From: Podarcis raffonei
Lineage: Eukaryota > Chordata > Lepidosauria > Squamata > Lacertidae
Direction: 5' to 3'
DNA length: 64,000 nucleotides
NCBI RefSeq assembly: GCF_027172205.1
Contig: NC_070602.1
Location: forward strand, 132,188,049-132,252,048
In this document: in pieces, positions 12,272 to 25,440 of the stretch
How the letters are laid out: each line of letters starts with the position of its first letter
Position numbering within the stretch: the first letter of the stretch is position 1
Position numbers and translations under genes: made by a program
The notes under the pieces: model-generated
Told to the model about the DNA's origin: nothing
What the model saw: the letters and a program-made list of their open reading frames with translations, nothing else
The model's database searches: none

Positions 12272-14619
12272 TTAAACATCCAGAGCAAACTGCTTGGGGA
12301 TGCCATCAAAAAAGGATGAGTTCGATATCCTCAGTATGTAGATGGTCCACCATTCAGATTCTAGGGTTAGGCCCACCCAGAGGCATCCAGTGAACTTCAG
12401 GACTGAATAGGGACCTGGACCTGGACCTGCAATGCATTGAGGTAATGATGATAACTAAGTGCACCATCCAAACACTCTTGGCGTTGGCCTGGGGGGATTG
12501 GCTTGGGTTGAGGCCTCCCCCTGACCCTACCAGCTTCCACAAGTGAGCAAACAGAAGCACCACCAGCTGGATCCTCACTGGTAGCAGCCAGCAGAAGTTC
12601 CTGAAACGGAGGGGCCTTTTGAGGGAGGGGCCAAGGCAGCCCAGTGCGGTCACTGCCACCCTCCCAACTTTCTGCCCCGATTGGTTTGTGTCGTGGGGCT
12701 ATGGACGCAGGGCTCCATTAAGCCGCATTGGGGACTGGCTGTGGTTAGGATTTCACCCCGAGCAAAAGATTATCACAAAAGGGATCATAAAGGCTGGAAG
12801 ATACTAAATAACAAAATCCAAGCGAGAGGGGCTGCAATACTATAGCTCTTTACTTGGGAGCAATCTTCATTGAACTTAACGGGGCTCAGACATCCAGCAG
12901 TGATGCACCAGATAAGAATCGCTGTTTAAGGAAACTATGTTGAACTTAAAAGATATATAAATAAAAGCAAAACAGAGTTATCTAATTCGTGTTGGGTTTG
13001 TTCATGAAATGATCTTATTGCTAATGTTTGCCAGTAAAGATTATGGATCTCAGAAATCTTTCTCTCCTCTTCAGTATCAGAAGCCTCATAAACTGAGCAC
13101 ACTCCATTCTGACCTTGACAGCAAGCTCTAAAACTGTCAGTCCAGATCTGTTTTCACTTCACCTAAATCTCAGCCTGAATTAAAATCAAGATAAGGGTTT
13201 TGTTTTTTAAAAAAGAATCTTATTATATGGGAGCAATCCAAAGCACAGTTAAGTCTCTTTAATGCCTATTGATGTAAGTGAGTTTAATTCTGTGTGGGAT
13301 TGTGGTCTTTGTTCCTGGGTAACACAGATTTTTGCTAAAAAGGTAAAATCCACACTGAATGAATTCGTTTGTCTTGCAAGGCTGTTGCAAAGACTAGAGC
13401 AAGGCAGCGGCATCCGTGCTGTGTTTGGACTGCTCAGCAGGCAGAGTCGACTGTGCTCAGTGCGGAGGGACAACTTCCCCCTGAAATTACCACTTGTGAG
13501 GAAAGCCAGGACCATCTCCTCTGCACTTTCAGGCCACTAGATTATTCCTTTCAGGATTCTTACCTATATTTCTGAGCAACTTACTAGTTCTCTACAAACT
13601 GTGATTATTTTTACATACACTTAAGTCATTCTAAACCCTAGAAATGCATGACACATGCAAAGTCACAACTTTCTTTGCTGAAAGAGAACTGGTGTGTCAC
13701 AGGCAGGTGGGGGAGACGTCATGTGTCCCATGCGCAAAGAAATGCTATCATTGCAGAAGTACAAAATGTAAATAAATGCAGTAACTGGGTTTTTTTTGTT
13801 TCTTTTAACCTTACATATTCAAGAGTCGACTTCTCTATATTTCTGGATGTCATCCTCCATATGCCCTCTTCAGAAACCAGAAATGACACTTATGTGTCTT
13901 GTTTGTCAAATTAGTCTCATGTATACTTAACGGTATTTTAAAATGATCTAAATATAAATGGACTGTTATTTGTGTCCAAGTATTCATGCACATATATCTA
14001 TATATGTATGCATACAGGCATATATACACAATATGCTTACATTCCTTATTTCTTTTCCTTGGCCTGGACAGAACACTGTGTTTATTGTAATACCTGACAA
14101 AAGCAAATGATCAAAACTTGTTTTACAGAAATAATTAGCACTAACTCTATTCAAGGCTGCACGGACTGATTCTTGAACATATGTTGTAACATTGATTTTT
14201 CTGAACAATCAGTGAAGCCTCATCAACATAATTACACTCTGTGGTGAGAAAATGCAAAAATCATGGATTTCTCCTTTTTGGCAGTTTTATAAGATGAATA
14301 TAGTTCATAGGTATTCTCTAACTGTAGGAAATCCTCTCTCTTGGGAATTCATAAAGTCATTGCCTACATGGTGGAGAATGAAAAGGGAAGCAGAAAAACA
14401 CATTCCATCCTACAAAGTGATGCACATTTCACATTTTATTCTATTTAGACAACAAATTTTCATATCTGGGTTTCCGTTAAGAAATAATAAGGAAGCCATT
14501 TTCCATCTCAGTAATTCAGAAAACATGCGGTTTCACCTCTGCAGTAGTGCTTACACACTTTTGGACACACACACAGCTTTTTCTAATTAAAAGACTTGCC
14601 AAATATTCATTTTTTTCTT

Positions 14620-14705
14620 GGGTTTTAAATCCTAAGCACACTTATTAGGAATAAGTGCCATTGAGCTCAATAGGACACACTTCTGAGTTAAAACGCTCAG
14701 GATTA
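14620..14705. repeat. Short (about 80 bp) hairpin-like dispersed repeat, diverged
   Basis: It begins AATCCTAAGCACACTTATTA and ends GCTCAGGATTA, so the ends are inverted copies. The interior has CATTGAGCTCAATAGG. The same family appears at 15815-15900 and 54505-54585. I do not know its formal name. Confidence 0.55.
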
Positions 14706-15814
14706 CAATGTATGTTTCTGGTTTCATGGGGGGGGGGGACTGCAGCATAAGTATACCATCTCTTAATTTTACAAAAATGGGCAATGTTCAGCACAATTTA
14801 CAATTCAGAATAAAATTCTTTAAATTTTTATGCTTGTAAACATCTTAAGGCAGTAATATGAAGCTCACTTACTAAGGAGAAAGCGTACCGTTTACCATTT
14901 GATGTGAAATTTGGGGAGCTGTACTTCAAATATTTATTTCACTGTAATCTAAAACGTTAGGTTCGTATTAGAAATGTCATGGAAATTCTACTACATTTTT
15001 TACCTGTATGACAATGAAGATCAATATTATTTGTGTGACATTCTTCTGATAGTATTGTTATTTATGAATATTGAAATGCTTTCTCTTTTGTGGTATATGA
15101 TTCATTTTAGGATAATTATAGCACATCAATTAATTCCAGAATAGAAATATTACATGCAATGGATTTGTGAAATTTAATATCATATCTGTGAAGTGATTTA
15201 ACATAACTCACATTTCACATTTATATTTTATTTAATGTAGCTTTATGATATATTAAAAGAAATGTTAGATATCAAATTGGAATCAAAACCCAAATGCAGT
15301 TTAATTTACATTACACTGCTCTTATGGACTAAACTAAAACTGATATTAATTTATATTCTCCCCTCCAAAAAAAATCTGACTTTAAGAGAAGGAATAAGAG
15401 ATTAGATCATATAATGTCAAGTGTATATTAGATAAAATATTAAAAGAAATATTGGATTCCATCTAAACTGTAAGATGTATTGTTTTCTTTGCTGCGTCTT
15501 AATTTTACCAAAATTGTGAGTATTCTAGAGCATTCTAGAGCATAATGACACACTGAGAAAGTAGGTTCTGTCATATTTAAGTTTAATCATCATACTGTAT
15601 TATTGGATGATCACTATTACATCAAGGTATTTGATGCAATTCTGCCTATAGTAGTAAACAAACACATTTGAGTAAAAACAATGTCTGGAGATTCTCTTAA
15701 AAGACACCCCAATCCATTGGTTTTCCCTTGGTTTTCTTTCAAACAGAAAACATCCCATCCATTCTGCTCCTTTTAGATTTCCTGTCAAGACCATTCCTGA
15801 GACGTCACATGCAA

Positions 15815-15903
15815 AGGAATCCTATGCAGATTGACTCAGAATTAAGTCCCCCTGTGTTCAGTGGGGCTTCCTCCCAGGTCTGTGTGCGGAGGATCGCAAC
15901 CCC
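15815..15903. repeat. Short hairpin-like dispersed repeat, better-preserved copy
   Basis: It starts GGAATCCTATGCAGATTGAC and ends GGATCGCAACC, with internal CAGTGGGGCTTCCTCCCAGG. It resembles a repeat very common in squamate genomes. There is no coding capacity. Confidence 0.6.
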
Positions 15904-18048
15904 TTGAATACAGATCTGATATACTTTAGGGCGCCTTCATCTCACTTGCTATCTATCATTGTCTTTATGCGTCTCACTAACACACACTGGGGTAGGAGAT
16001 GGGCTGGAGGGTCTTTAGAACGGCTGTTGCACACCACCAAAACAATATTTTAAATCTCCTTACCTCTAAAAAAGCAGCTTTGGAAATGATTTAGTTTGCT
16101 GTGGGTTTCAAACAGATGGTCACTCTTTCCACGTTGAGAAAAGATGAAAAATGCGAATGGATAAAATTACAGTGTTATCTTGTTCAAATGCATAGAGGTC
16201 TAAACCCTCATTGGCCTCTGGATAGAAATCATGTGACATGGGATGAAGTGCATGTGACCTATTTTCTCCCAAATCCTTTGGTTTCCTTGAAATGGGATGC
16301 AACCAACAGTGATGTTTGCGTAATTCTGATGACATTTTTTTTCAAATAAAAAGAAGCCACTGAGCCAATCCGTTGCCCTCAGGCCACGAGGCTTCACAGA
16401 CAGGAGTTCCCTGTGACTGGGGAGATGGATCCAGCAATTAGCCAAATATTACTCCTTCACCATTTGGAGTCCTATTTCTGTTTAATTTTAAGTAACAGAT
16501 AGAGAACAAACAATTTTGATGAATATATGCACATTCATTTGAATTGTGCAACATCTGTGTAATTCTCGTTAAATCGCATGGCTTGTCTAGTGGTGTTGTG
16601 TACCACTCAATATAGCTTACTGTAGTGACCTAGTTATTTAACTCGTTCCACTCCGGCAAATCTATCTTGCTAATGTAAAGATGATATATGCAGATTGAAA
16701 ATGGACACCATTCTAAGTATAATTTCTAAGTTACTATTTCTAGAAGTTTCTTTTTGGATGCTTCCCAAAGGATTTCAAGGCATTGAAACCAATGAACTGA
16801 ATATATTATTTCTGGTCACACTGTTGATAGGTAAGCTTGATGTATTTTCTGAACCAGGAAAAACAGTTATTATTGTTACTTATCTCGGCACTGTACAGCT
16901 TTGCTAGATTTTTTTGGGTTCTGCTGCATTTTTAATGATCTTATTGTGTTTCTTTTAAAATTGTATCCTGCTCTGAGAGTCCTGTTACTGGCCAGTTTTT
17001 CTATTGTTTCAGTGTTTTGGAAATTCTTTATTCAGAAGGTATGATATAATTCTACTATTACTATTCTATAATATAAATAGTAATGTGCCCCCCCCTTTGC
17101 TGTATTTCTGATTGCAAGTGTAGCATGTTAGATGACAATCTGCTTTTCACCGAGAAAACGGATGCTAAAGACCATCCACTCTGTAGGTCGCTGTCATCCC
17201 CACTGCATAAAAAGGATTCCTTTATTTACTTTGTGCCAATGTACATATCTCTCCTGTTCATAGTGACCATTTTTTGTTTGTTTGCTTGTCAATGTCAGCT
17301 ATCTTTTCATCTGAATTGATTCCTGGACTCATTACGCTTCATGAGCAGAAGCTGCAGTTTTGCATACAGCTATTTAACCCACTTTGAGGCTGGATAGCAG
17401 AGAGCAGCAAGCCCACTCAAGTGAGGGATCAGGGCCATTGGCCATTGCAGCTAGTTCTTTGGTTTCAACATGAGCAAGATTGCCTCTCCTTGGTGATGCC
17501 ACTCCACTGCAATAATATCGACGAATTGAACCTGAGAGATCCAAGTGGCAGGAACGTACTTTGGGGCCATCCTGGAAACATGTGATCTGTGACTATGCTA
17601 AGCGATGGGCTTCACACGTTCTCCTGAGTTCAGACATAACCAGAATGGGTGGAGCAATGGGCAGGTGGCATCCGAGCCATTTCTGCAATGTAGAATCAGC
17701 CAAGTGCAAACAGGATCCCAAACCAAATGGTTCTGATACATGTTAAGGTGGCCAGAATGTTTCTCAGTTTCTTTTTCTCATTTAATGAAAATAAGTCTAT
17801 TCGAGTGATGTAAAGGATCAGCCAGAAACTCAAGGAATGTCCATGAACACCAAACTACATTGTGGCACTCCCCTAATCAGGACCATTGATGGTGTGGCAT
17901 TCCAGGAGCTCCCAGAACTAATTCAGATGCGCTCTAATCTGGAAACAGCAAAACTCAATTTTTTTAGAGCAAATGTAACAAAATGGCAGGATCCCATACT
18001 ATAACTATGTAATAATGGTCTTGGTCCCAGCCATACTGTGTATATACT

Positions 18049-18061
18049 GTATGTGTGTGTG

Positions 18062-18098
<37 letters not shown>
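18049..18098. repeat. (TG)n(CA)n palindromic microsatellite
   Basis: TGTGTGTGTATACACACAC continues into a CA run, so the two halves can pair into a hairpin centred near 18063. Confidence 0.85.
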
Positions 18099-19569
18099 CA
18101 TATATGTTGCATCCTTTTGTTTTGTGGCAGAGTAGTAAAGAATGGAATTATTAGATAAATGCCATTCCTTATCGAGGCAACAAAAGGATGCAGCAAAACA
18201 TTTTGCAAGGTTGGAAACAAGAACAGGTTTTTATCTTGTTCAGGCTTGAAACCTAGGATGGTAATCAGCTAACACAACCCATCACTGCGAGGATTTGTGC
18301 CATCTCCAGATCTGCTCAAGAGGGTTAAGGGGCCTCCTAGAAGAAATTCCAGGGGTCTCAGGGCAAGGAGAGAGAGAGATTGTTCACCTGCGCAAGCAGA
18401 AATCCTTGAACTGAGACTGTTCACTTCTTACTGTGACCAATACATCCCCCTTTCTACATCCCCCTTTTTGCAGGTCTGTTCTCCCTGCCTGTGCTCAGCC
18501 ACAATGGTCTTCCCACTAGTTCTATCTATAATGGTTAAGTAGTGCAGTGATGATTTTATTTGTTCAACTAGGAGCCATAACAAATATTTTCTAAAAATCA
18601 GAGTTTGACCCTTAATGTCCTGGCTGCAAGAGCAAATAGGGAAACATGCAATGCAACATACTTTCCCTTGTCCAATAGGAAAAGGTGCCCAAACTCCCAT
18701 GGTGAAAAAGTAAATAAAAATATGATAACAGGACAGAGGTTAAGAAGAGAGGCAAAGGTCTTCTCAGTCTGGTAGATTAAATGAACAGAGGTCATTGTAT
18801 TCAATGTGACATTCCTGAATTTCAATATGAAAACTGAATTATGTTTCTTTCTAAATGATTAAGTGCTAATTTTCTTAACAGGCTTGCTACTGAGTATACT
18901 ATGAAATATTAAAAGTAATTGCTGATGTGATAACACATATGCTAGAGAAACAGCAACTGTGCAATCAATAGAGATTTTCCATTGCCACCCTTTGCTTGGA
19001 AACAATGCGGGGTTATCAATTGTACACAGTCAGGAGCCTGAAAGGATAAACTGCAGTACTTGCCAGCTCAGAATCTGTGTTGTCCTTCATTGAAAGGCAT
19101 TTGGCTAAACCAAGCTCCAAGTAATCAACTAAATAATTATATAAGATGGCAAAATCATTGTACTCTCCTCCCTCAATAGCAGGCCAGCCGGATTAGAGGA
19201 TCAAAACAAGTACTCTTTAAATTAAAACCACTGTGAAATTCAAGAAGAGAATAAGGTAATGTTGGAGGGTCATTAAAATATTTACTTCAGAACACAGTTC
19301 ATTAGAAACCAGTGGAAAGCACATAGTGGCATTAGGCTTTGAATTACTGAACAGACCCTGTTGATACATTTCAAAAACGGACCACAACTGTCTCTGAGAA
19401 AGCTTTCCTACAAAAATTTTTTGCATGTGAATGGAGCTCTCTCTGGATATAGTACATATAAACCTAAGTGTCCGGCCAAATCAGATCAAAGGCCCAGCTG
19501 GTCCAGCATGCTGTTCACACAGTGGTGGACCACATGCCCATGGGATGCACAATTGCCCCCCTCCATACC

Positions 19570-19722
19570 CACTGTTAACTGCAGATCATTTATAAGCAAG
19601 TTTAAAAGTACAGGTCTCAATACTGACTACTTGGGGGACTACTTTCAGCACTCCATTGTGAGAACTGCCCAATTACTTCTACTCTCTGATTCCTGTTTAT
19701 TGATCGATAAGAATACAATGAC
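19570..19722 (-). mobile_element. CR1-type LINE fragment, antisense, left part
   Basis: The stretch around CTTGGGGGACTACTTTCAGC and CTCCATTGTGAGAACTG is familiar from antisense CR1 reverse transcriptase. It seems to continue at 20555-20650, with the LTR-like element between the two parts. Confidence 0.5.
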
Positions 19723-19724
19723 TG

Positions 19725-20550
19725 CTCTCCACATCAAATGGAGGGCGCCCTTTGCGAGCAGCACCCCCGATGCTACGTGACTTCCGGCTGAGCACTCCTG
19801 GACTGCCTCCCCAAGTTGCAAACCTTGAGGTTCCCGCCAAACCTCAGTTCAAAGAACCAATTGCGACTGGGGAGGCGTAGCCAGGGGAGCGGGCCAGGTA
19901 AGGGTAGGGTGTTAAAAGGGGGTGGAGCCTATGTAGGAGTTCTCAGTCGGCTCCAGAGCTTCACCCGCCCTACCCTCCTTTCGTTTAGGCCTTTTATTGC
20001 AGGTTAACTTCTTCTTTACAGGTATGCGGGCGCTGCTACGGTCTTACGATGGTTGCTGTTGAAGGACCAGGAAGGAATTTCCCTGCATTGGCAGGTTTCG
20101 CCTTCCCTGTAGCAAAACGTCACAACTTTGGCGGTTTCAGGCCTTGGGCGGAATCCTTTAATCCATCTTCCCTAAATGGGGGGGGGCTGAAGCGGTGACA
20201 CACGTCCCCCCCCCCCCGCTGTGGCGATCCCAGGGTTCCCCATTAAATGGGCTGTGTTGAGGGGAGTCACTGGCCATACGCTGAAAGGTTGTCAGTGCAC
20301 TCCCCTGTGAAATGGGGGGTGGGCTCTCTGCTTAAACATACGTCTTCCAGAGCCAGCCCTCTGTGCCCCAGATCCCTGGCTGGGGACTGGGAGGGATAAA
20401 CACCCAATGCCTAAGCCAAGGTCTTCCTACATCTGAAAGTTTAATAAAGTTGTGGCCAATTTTAATCCCATAACACATTGCCACGAGTCATTATTCCACC
20501 CGGGTGTTGTCTGGGGTCGGGGGGGGGGTATCTGCCTGGCCACGCAATTC
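19725..20550 (+). mobile_element. LTR-retrotransposon-like fossil, family unassigned
   Basis: GC-rich non-coding block ending with a poly(A)-signal region (AATAAAGTTGTGGCCAATTTT) that recurs in diverged form at about 25310-25350 and 48630-48665. This suggests LTR or DIRS-like ends, but I saw no protein-coding part. It sits inside an older antisense CR1 fragment, so it is the younger of the two. Confidence 0.4.
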
Positions 20551-20554
20551 GTTT

Positions 20555-20650
20555 TATCTCATAATCTTACTCAGGAATCTTTGGTGAAGGACTTTATTAA
20601 AAGCTTTTTGAAAGTCTAAGTACATGTTTTCTAGAACATCCCATTCGTAT
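20555..20650 (-). mobile_element. CR1-type LINE fragment, antisense, right part
   Basis: CAGGAATCTTTGGTGAAGGA and AAAGCTTTTTGAAAGTCTAA resemble antisense CR1 reverse transcriptase and continue the fragment at 19570-19722. Confidence 0.5.
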
Positions 20651-20659
20651 GCTTATTGA

Positions 20660-22435
20660 CACTATAAACTACAAGAAAGAAGCAGCTGGAGAGAATGACT
20701 CATGGTTTCAGTTGTCTCTACACAAATGCACAGAGCATGGGAAACAAGAAAGACAAATTGGAGCTTTTAATACAGGGTGGCAAATATGACCTGGCAGGCA
20801 TTACTGAAATCTGGTGGGATAAGAATCATGACTGGAATGTAGGAATTGAGGGGTATTACCTACTCAAAAGGAATAAACCAAACAGAAAGAGAGCAGGAGG
20901 AGTATTATATGTAAAGGATATGTACACTTGTGAAGAATCCATGACCTGGAGCATCGAAAGCAGCATATGGGTAAAAACTGTTGGATAGAGAAACAACAGT
21001 GATATTACTGTGAGGGTCTGCTATAGACCTCCAAGCCAGACCGAAGACTTGGATGATGCCTTCCTAGAGCAGATTACCAAACATTCAAAAAAAGAGAGAT
21101 AAAGTACTCACAGCAGACTTCAACTTCCCTGTTATCTGGTGGAACTCAAACTCTGTAAAAAAAAAAGTAAGGTCCTTAAAGGTGAAATGATGAAGGCCCA
21201 AATGCAGACAGTTTCAAGAAGAAAGAAAGGCGGGGTGCATGTAACAGTCTACCTGTGAACACTTATAAAATGATGCTGTGATTACTAGAACCCAGCAAAT
21301 CTCATTTCTTTTTTTGATGGAGTTACAAGCTTGGTGGATCAGGGGAATGCTGTGGACATAGTGTATCTTGACTTCAGTAAGACTTTTGACGATTTCCCCC
21401 ATGATATTCTTGTGAGGAAGCTGGTGAAATGTGGGTTGGATGAGGTAACTGTTAGGCGGATTTGACTGACTGAACCCAAAGAGTATTCATTAATGGTTTC
21501 TCATCATACTGGGAAAAAGTGATAAGTGGGGTACTGCAGAGTTTTGTCCTGGGCCCGTTGTTGTGCAACATCTTTATAAATGAAGCAATTGAGGGGGTGC
21601 TCATCAAATTTTCAGATGACACCAAACTGGGAGGGGTAGCTCATGCTGCAGAAGACAGAATCGGGATTAAAAAAGACTTTAACAGATTGGCACAAGCTAA
21701 CAAAATAAATTCCAATAGGGACAAGTGTAATGTACTGCAGCTGTACAAATATAAGATGGGGGACACCTGGCTTACCAGTAGTACACATGAAAAGGATCTA
21801 GGGGACAACAAGTTTAGCACAAGTTAACAGTGTGATGCAGCAGCAAAAAAGGCTAATGCTATTCTCAGCTGCATCAACAGAAGTATGTGTCCAGATGAAG
21901 GTAAGTAATAGTACCACTCTATTCTGCCTTGGTCAGACCACACCTGGAGCCCTGTGTCCAGTTCTGGGCACCACAATTTAAGAAGGATGTTGACAAGCTG
22001 GAACATGTGCAGAGGAGGGTGACCAAGATGATCAGGGGTCTGGAAACCAAGCCTTATGTGGAACTGTTGAAGGAGCTGGGTATGTTTAGCCTGGGAAAGA
22101 GGAGACTCAGAGGAGATATGCAAGCCATCTTCAGATATCTCAAGGGCTGCTCCATGAAAGGTGGAGCCAGCTTGTTTTCTCCTGCTCTGGAGACCAATGG
22201 CTTCAGTGGTACCTTGGGTTAAGTACTTAATTCATTCCTGAGGTCTGTTCTTAACCTGAAACTGTTCTTAACCTGAGGCTCCACTTTAGCTAATGGGGCC
22301 TCCTGCTGCCGCCATGCTGCCGGAGCACGATTTCTGTTCTCATCCTGAAGTTGAGATTCCTGCATTTCAGGGGTTGGACTAGATGACCCTTGGGGTCCCT
22401 CCCAACTCTTTGAGTCTATGATTCCATGATTTTAA
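20660..22435 (+). mobile_element. CR1 LINE, internally deleted, with an embedded MITE
   Basis: The left part (20695-20988) encodes the start of the CR1 endonuclease domain (LYTNAQSMGNKKDKLELL, EIWWDKNHDW, GGVLYVK). From about 21310 come reverse transcriptase relics (SLVDQGNAVDIVYLDFS) and from 21929 the C-terminal part ([21 protein letters not shown]). The usual CR1 3' UTR follows, with GGGGTTGGACTAGATGACCC. Much of the region between endonuclease and reverse transcriptase is missing. A partial Tigger-like MITE interrupts the 3' UTR at about 22205-22349. Confidence 0.85.
22205..22349. mobile_element. Partial Tigger/pogo-like MITE, copy 3
   Basis: It starts CAGTGGTACCTTGGGTTAAG and runs through TTCTCATCCTGAA, then stops abruptly where CR1 sequence resumes. 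The second terminal repeat is absent, so a deletion followed insertion. Confidence 0.7.
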
Positions 22436-23982
22436 GTTTAAAGACAGCACTGGGGATGAGAGATACATCTCCTATCCCTGACTGTCATTTTGTGGCCTTT
22501 CAGAATTTTTTAAAAATAATAAATAAATAAAAATAACTTTTTATTTCATTTGATTACTCTCCTGGCAACTGAGTGCTCCCTTGCTGTCTTGCAAAAGTGT
22601 TCAGATAGGCCTGCAAAATCATAGCGAAGTGCCAAGCACCAACAATGCGAGTCCTCCCTCCTGCGGCAAAACCCCATCATTTGTTTTCTTCAAATGTGTT
22701 TCTTGCACTCCCTTCCTCTCCTGCAGTAAAACACGGAGGATCTTTTAAAAATCTAGTAGGCAAACGGCCGTCTTCTCCTTCCACCCCGTATAATACATAC
22801 AAGGCGGTGAAATGCCATGTTCCTGGAGCTGGGTTGCAGCTTGCAATTTTACAACCCTGAGAATAAAATGCAGGACTTCTTGGACATCAGGAAGGGTTCA
22901 TACTGTGATGCTGGAATGCTTTCAGTTCATCGGGGCCTTCTGACTGAAAAGCATGCAGCATCCTGTATATGTAATCAATAGCAATAGGCTTGCCTTTTGG
23001 AAGGCATATTCAAAACATCATATGGCATACGGTTCATGACATTTTATTGCCACGCAGGCTGAGGCAGGATGAATCTCACTAGCCACAGAAAACGTCAGAG
23101 ATGTTCCTCCTCCACATGAATTTCCTCTTTGCCCCCAGCAAGGTTGACGCGTGTTCCACATTGGAAGGGATATTGTTTTCTGACTAATTATTTCAGAAGG
23201 GCGTGAAGAGGAAGCAGCAAACAATGGGGAGAATGAGAACAAATGTCCGGGATCTCTGTTTCCCCAGGCCACAATACCACAGAAACAAATCTAATTCCTA
23301 AATCAATACAATTAACTATTGGCTCACCTTCAAGTTCATATTAAGCAGAAGGGTCAAATTAAGACATTAACTGGTTATCAATGGATTGCTTACATCCCCC
23401 TCCTCTCTGGACAATTAACCAGGGTTCAAAGCACAAGCACTCCACTGTTTCCATTAGGGGGCGTTATTGAGTTCACTTTAAAAAGTGCCTCACCCTGAAC
23501 ACCTCTCTTATTCTCTTAGAATGGCAATGGCGCCCACCTAAGAGGTGCAGGAACTGAGTTCCAGCAAGTTCTGGCTGAAAAAAAGCCCCGATTATGCACC
23601 ACATCTAATAATACCTAGAGCAACTGGGCAGCACTGTAATGGCCGCTTACCCAGCCTCCAGGTGGACAGCAGTTGTAGCTCGTCACGTCAGGCCCTCAAC
23701 TCCACAGAGGCCTCTCCAAAAGTCTTCTCCATTGTGCAGCCAGCGGCTGGGGAATTCCCCTGATCGGCCACAAAGGAGAGCAGGATGGCCACCATCCACA
23801 AGTTTAGAATCATCCAATCAGTGGCCAGAGGGCCCAGCTATATAGGCTGGGTGCACCTGAATTTGGGGTCGCAGTCAGCAGAAGAACAATTCTCATGCTG
23901 TGGTTATTCTGCATGCTAACCTTTTCTTCACTGCACTGCATAACAGACCTTGTGATGGTTCATTAATGGTTGCTGTATTCAG

Positions 23983-24639
23983 TTTACCTTTTTTTTTAAA
24001 AAAAGATATTTATTAAAGTTTCCAATTTTTTATACAAACAAAAAACAAACAAAGAGATTAAAAAAACATATAGTTCATAAAACATACTTTTCAATAACAA
24101 ATTTCTCTGACCTCCTCATACCTCCCCTTCTTGTATTCCATTTCAGATTATTTGTTCAGCAAATCCTTAATTTAAAGCATTACAGCTTATAATATCACCT
24201 TGTTTTCTATCCAAACCCTTTTTTTCATCCATGTTCCTTTATATCATTACAGCTAGAAACCACGCAATTTCAATCCAACATCATTCAGCATTCCTTAATT
24301 TTACAATATTTCTGTAAGTAGTCCTTAAATTTTTCCCAATCTTCTTCTGCCGACTCTTCTCCCTGGTCACGGATTCTGCTCGTCATTTCTGCCAATCCCA
24401 TACAGTCAATCAGTTTCATCTGCCATTCTTCCAGAGTGGGTAGATCTTGCGTCTTCCAATACTTTGCAATGAGTATTTTTGCTGCTGTTGTAGCATACAT
24501 GAAAAAAGTTCTGTCCTTCTTTGGCACCACTTGGCCGACCATGCCCAAGAGAAAGGCCTCTGGTTTCTTCAAGAAGGTATATTTAAATACCTTTTTCAAT
24601 TCATTATATATCATTTCCCAGAAAGCCTTAATCCTGGGG
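23983..24639 (-). mobile_element. 5'-truncated L1 LINE, copy 1, with 18-bp target-site duplication
   Basis: The minus-strand frame 24614-24285 encodes the end of L1 ORF2 (AKILIAKYWKTQDLPTLEEW, EEDWEKFKDYLQKYC), followed by a 3' UTR and an A-rich tail. It is flanked by AATGGTTGCTGTATTCAG at 23965-23982 and 24640-24657, perfect and 18 bp long, the expected product of L1 target-primed insertion. Recent. Confidence 0.92.
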
Positions 24640-24715
24640 AATGGTTGCTGTATTCAGAGCCAGGAATGAACTTTTCCTGCAAACAGATTGGCCCCATTTG
24701 GAGGTTTTGTCTTCC

Positions 24716-25030
24716 TCATGAGCAACAGTCAGCGGTGGAGCAGATGCCTGCGCTGTCCAGGACGGAGCAAGCCGCCCACGAAGGCGGAGCGAGCCGCCGA
24801 TTGCAGACATTTGGCGCACCGCCAGCCCGCCCGTGACTCCTAAGCTTCCCCCAAACTGTCAAAATGAAGGGGGAAGGGGGGGATGCTGCCGGCAAAGTGG
24901 TGCAGCTCCCTGCTTCCCCCGACAGCTCGGGGTAAGCTTGGGAGTCACGGGTGGGCAGCACTCCGAATGTTACTTCCCCCCCCCAGGGGTGACACCCGGG
25001 GCAGATCGCCCCCACCACACACCCCTTCCT
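24716..25030. repeat. GC-rich dispersed repeat, family uncertain
   Basis: The phrase GGGGTGACACCCGGGGCAGA and surrounding GC-rich sequence recur in diverged form at about 49376-49680. It looks like a repeat rather than a promoter CpG island. I know no name for it. Confidence 0.35.
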
Positions 25031-25109
25031 CTGCCACTGGCAACAAGCTTGGGCAGATAAGAGATTCCATTGGGTGGAATCCTTAGTCTAATATTGGGTA
25101 AAGTGGTGC

Positions 25110-25440
25110 ATTGCCCCTATCCTGAGCAGGTGCGATTGCAGGGTACCCTGTTAGAGGGGAATCTGTCCAGAAGCCAAGCAGAGGGGCCTCGGGGGACCAC
25201 CTACATAGAACTGCGTCTTGAGGAGGCCTCCTAATCCCAGGCCCAACCCTGCTGAAGTGCCGGCCCTCCATCTGGAGGCTAAACCCAGTGCCTGAGACAA
25301 AGCTTGCCTACAACTGCAATCAATAAAAGGTGCGGCCAGTTTTAAATCCCAGGATGCTGTCTTGTGCAGTGTGTCCCACCTATGATTGTCGAGGCCTCTG
25401 TTCCCCGGGGTGGGGGTCACTGCAAGTGGGTCTGCAATAT
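25110..25440 (+). mobile_element. LTR-retrotransposon-like fossil, second copy of the family at 19.7-20.5 kb
   Basis: It shares the order CCCAGTGCCTGAGAC, a TCTAC-like step, CAATAAAAGGTGCGGCCAGTTTT and the sequence after it with the element at 19725-20550. Non-coding and more diverged. Confidence 0.35.

Larger units (their letters stand above)
12270..19460. other. AT-rich, gene-free stretch with few recognisable repeats
   Basis: No coding exon seen. It contains a short diverged hairpin repeat near 14620-14705, another near 15815-15900, a TG/CA microsatellite at 18049-18098, and long AT-rich single-copy-looking sequence between about 14700 and 17300. Confidence 0.5.

Noticed and set aside
20695-20988. 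97-residue frame as a nuclease gene
   Set aside because: It is the CR1 endonuclease start, followed by other CR1 parts and a CR1 3' UTR.
24285-24614. 109-residue minus-strand frame as a host gene
   Set aside because: End of L1 ORF2 inside an insertion with target-site duplications; a second copy lies at 28257-28487.
24716-25030. CpG island / first exon of LRRFIP1
   Set aside because: The GC-rich block has a relative at 49376-49680 and no LRRFIP1-like peptide on either strand, so it is more likely a repeat.
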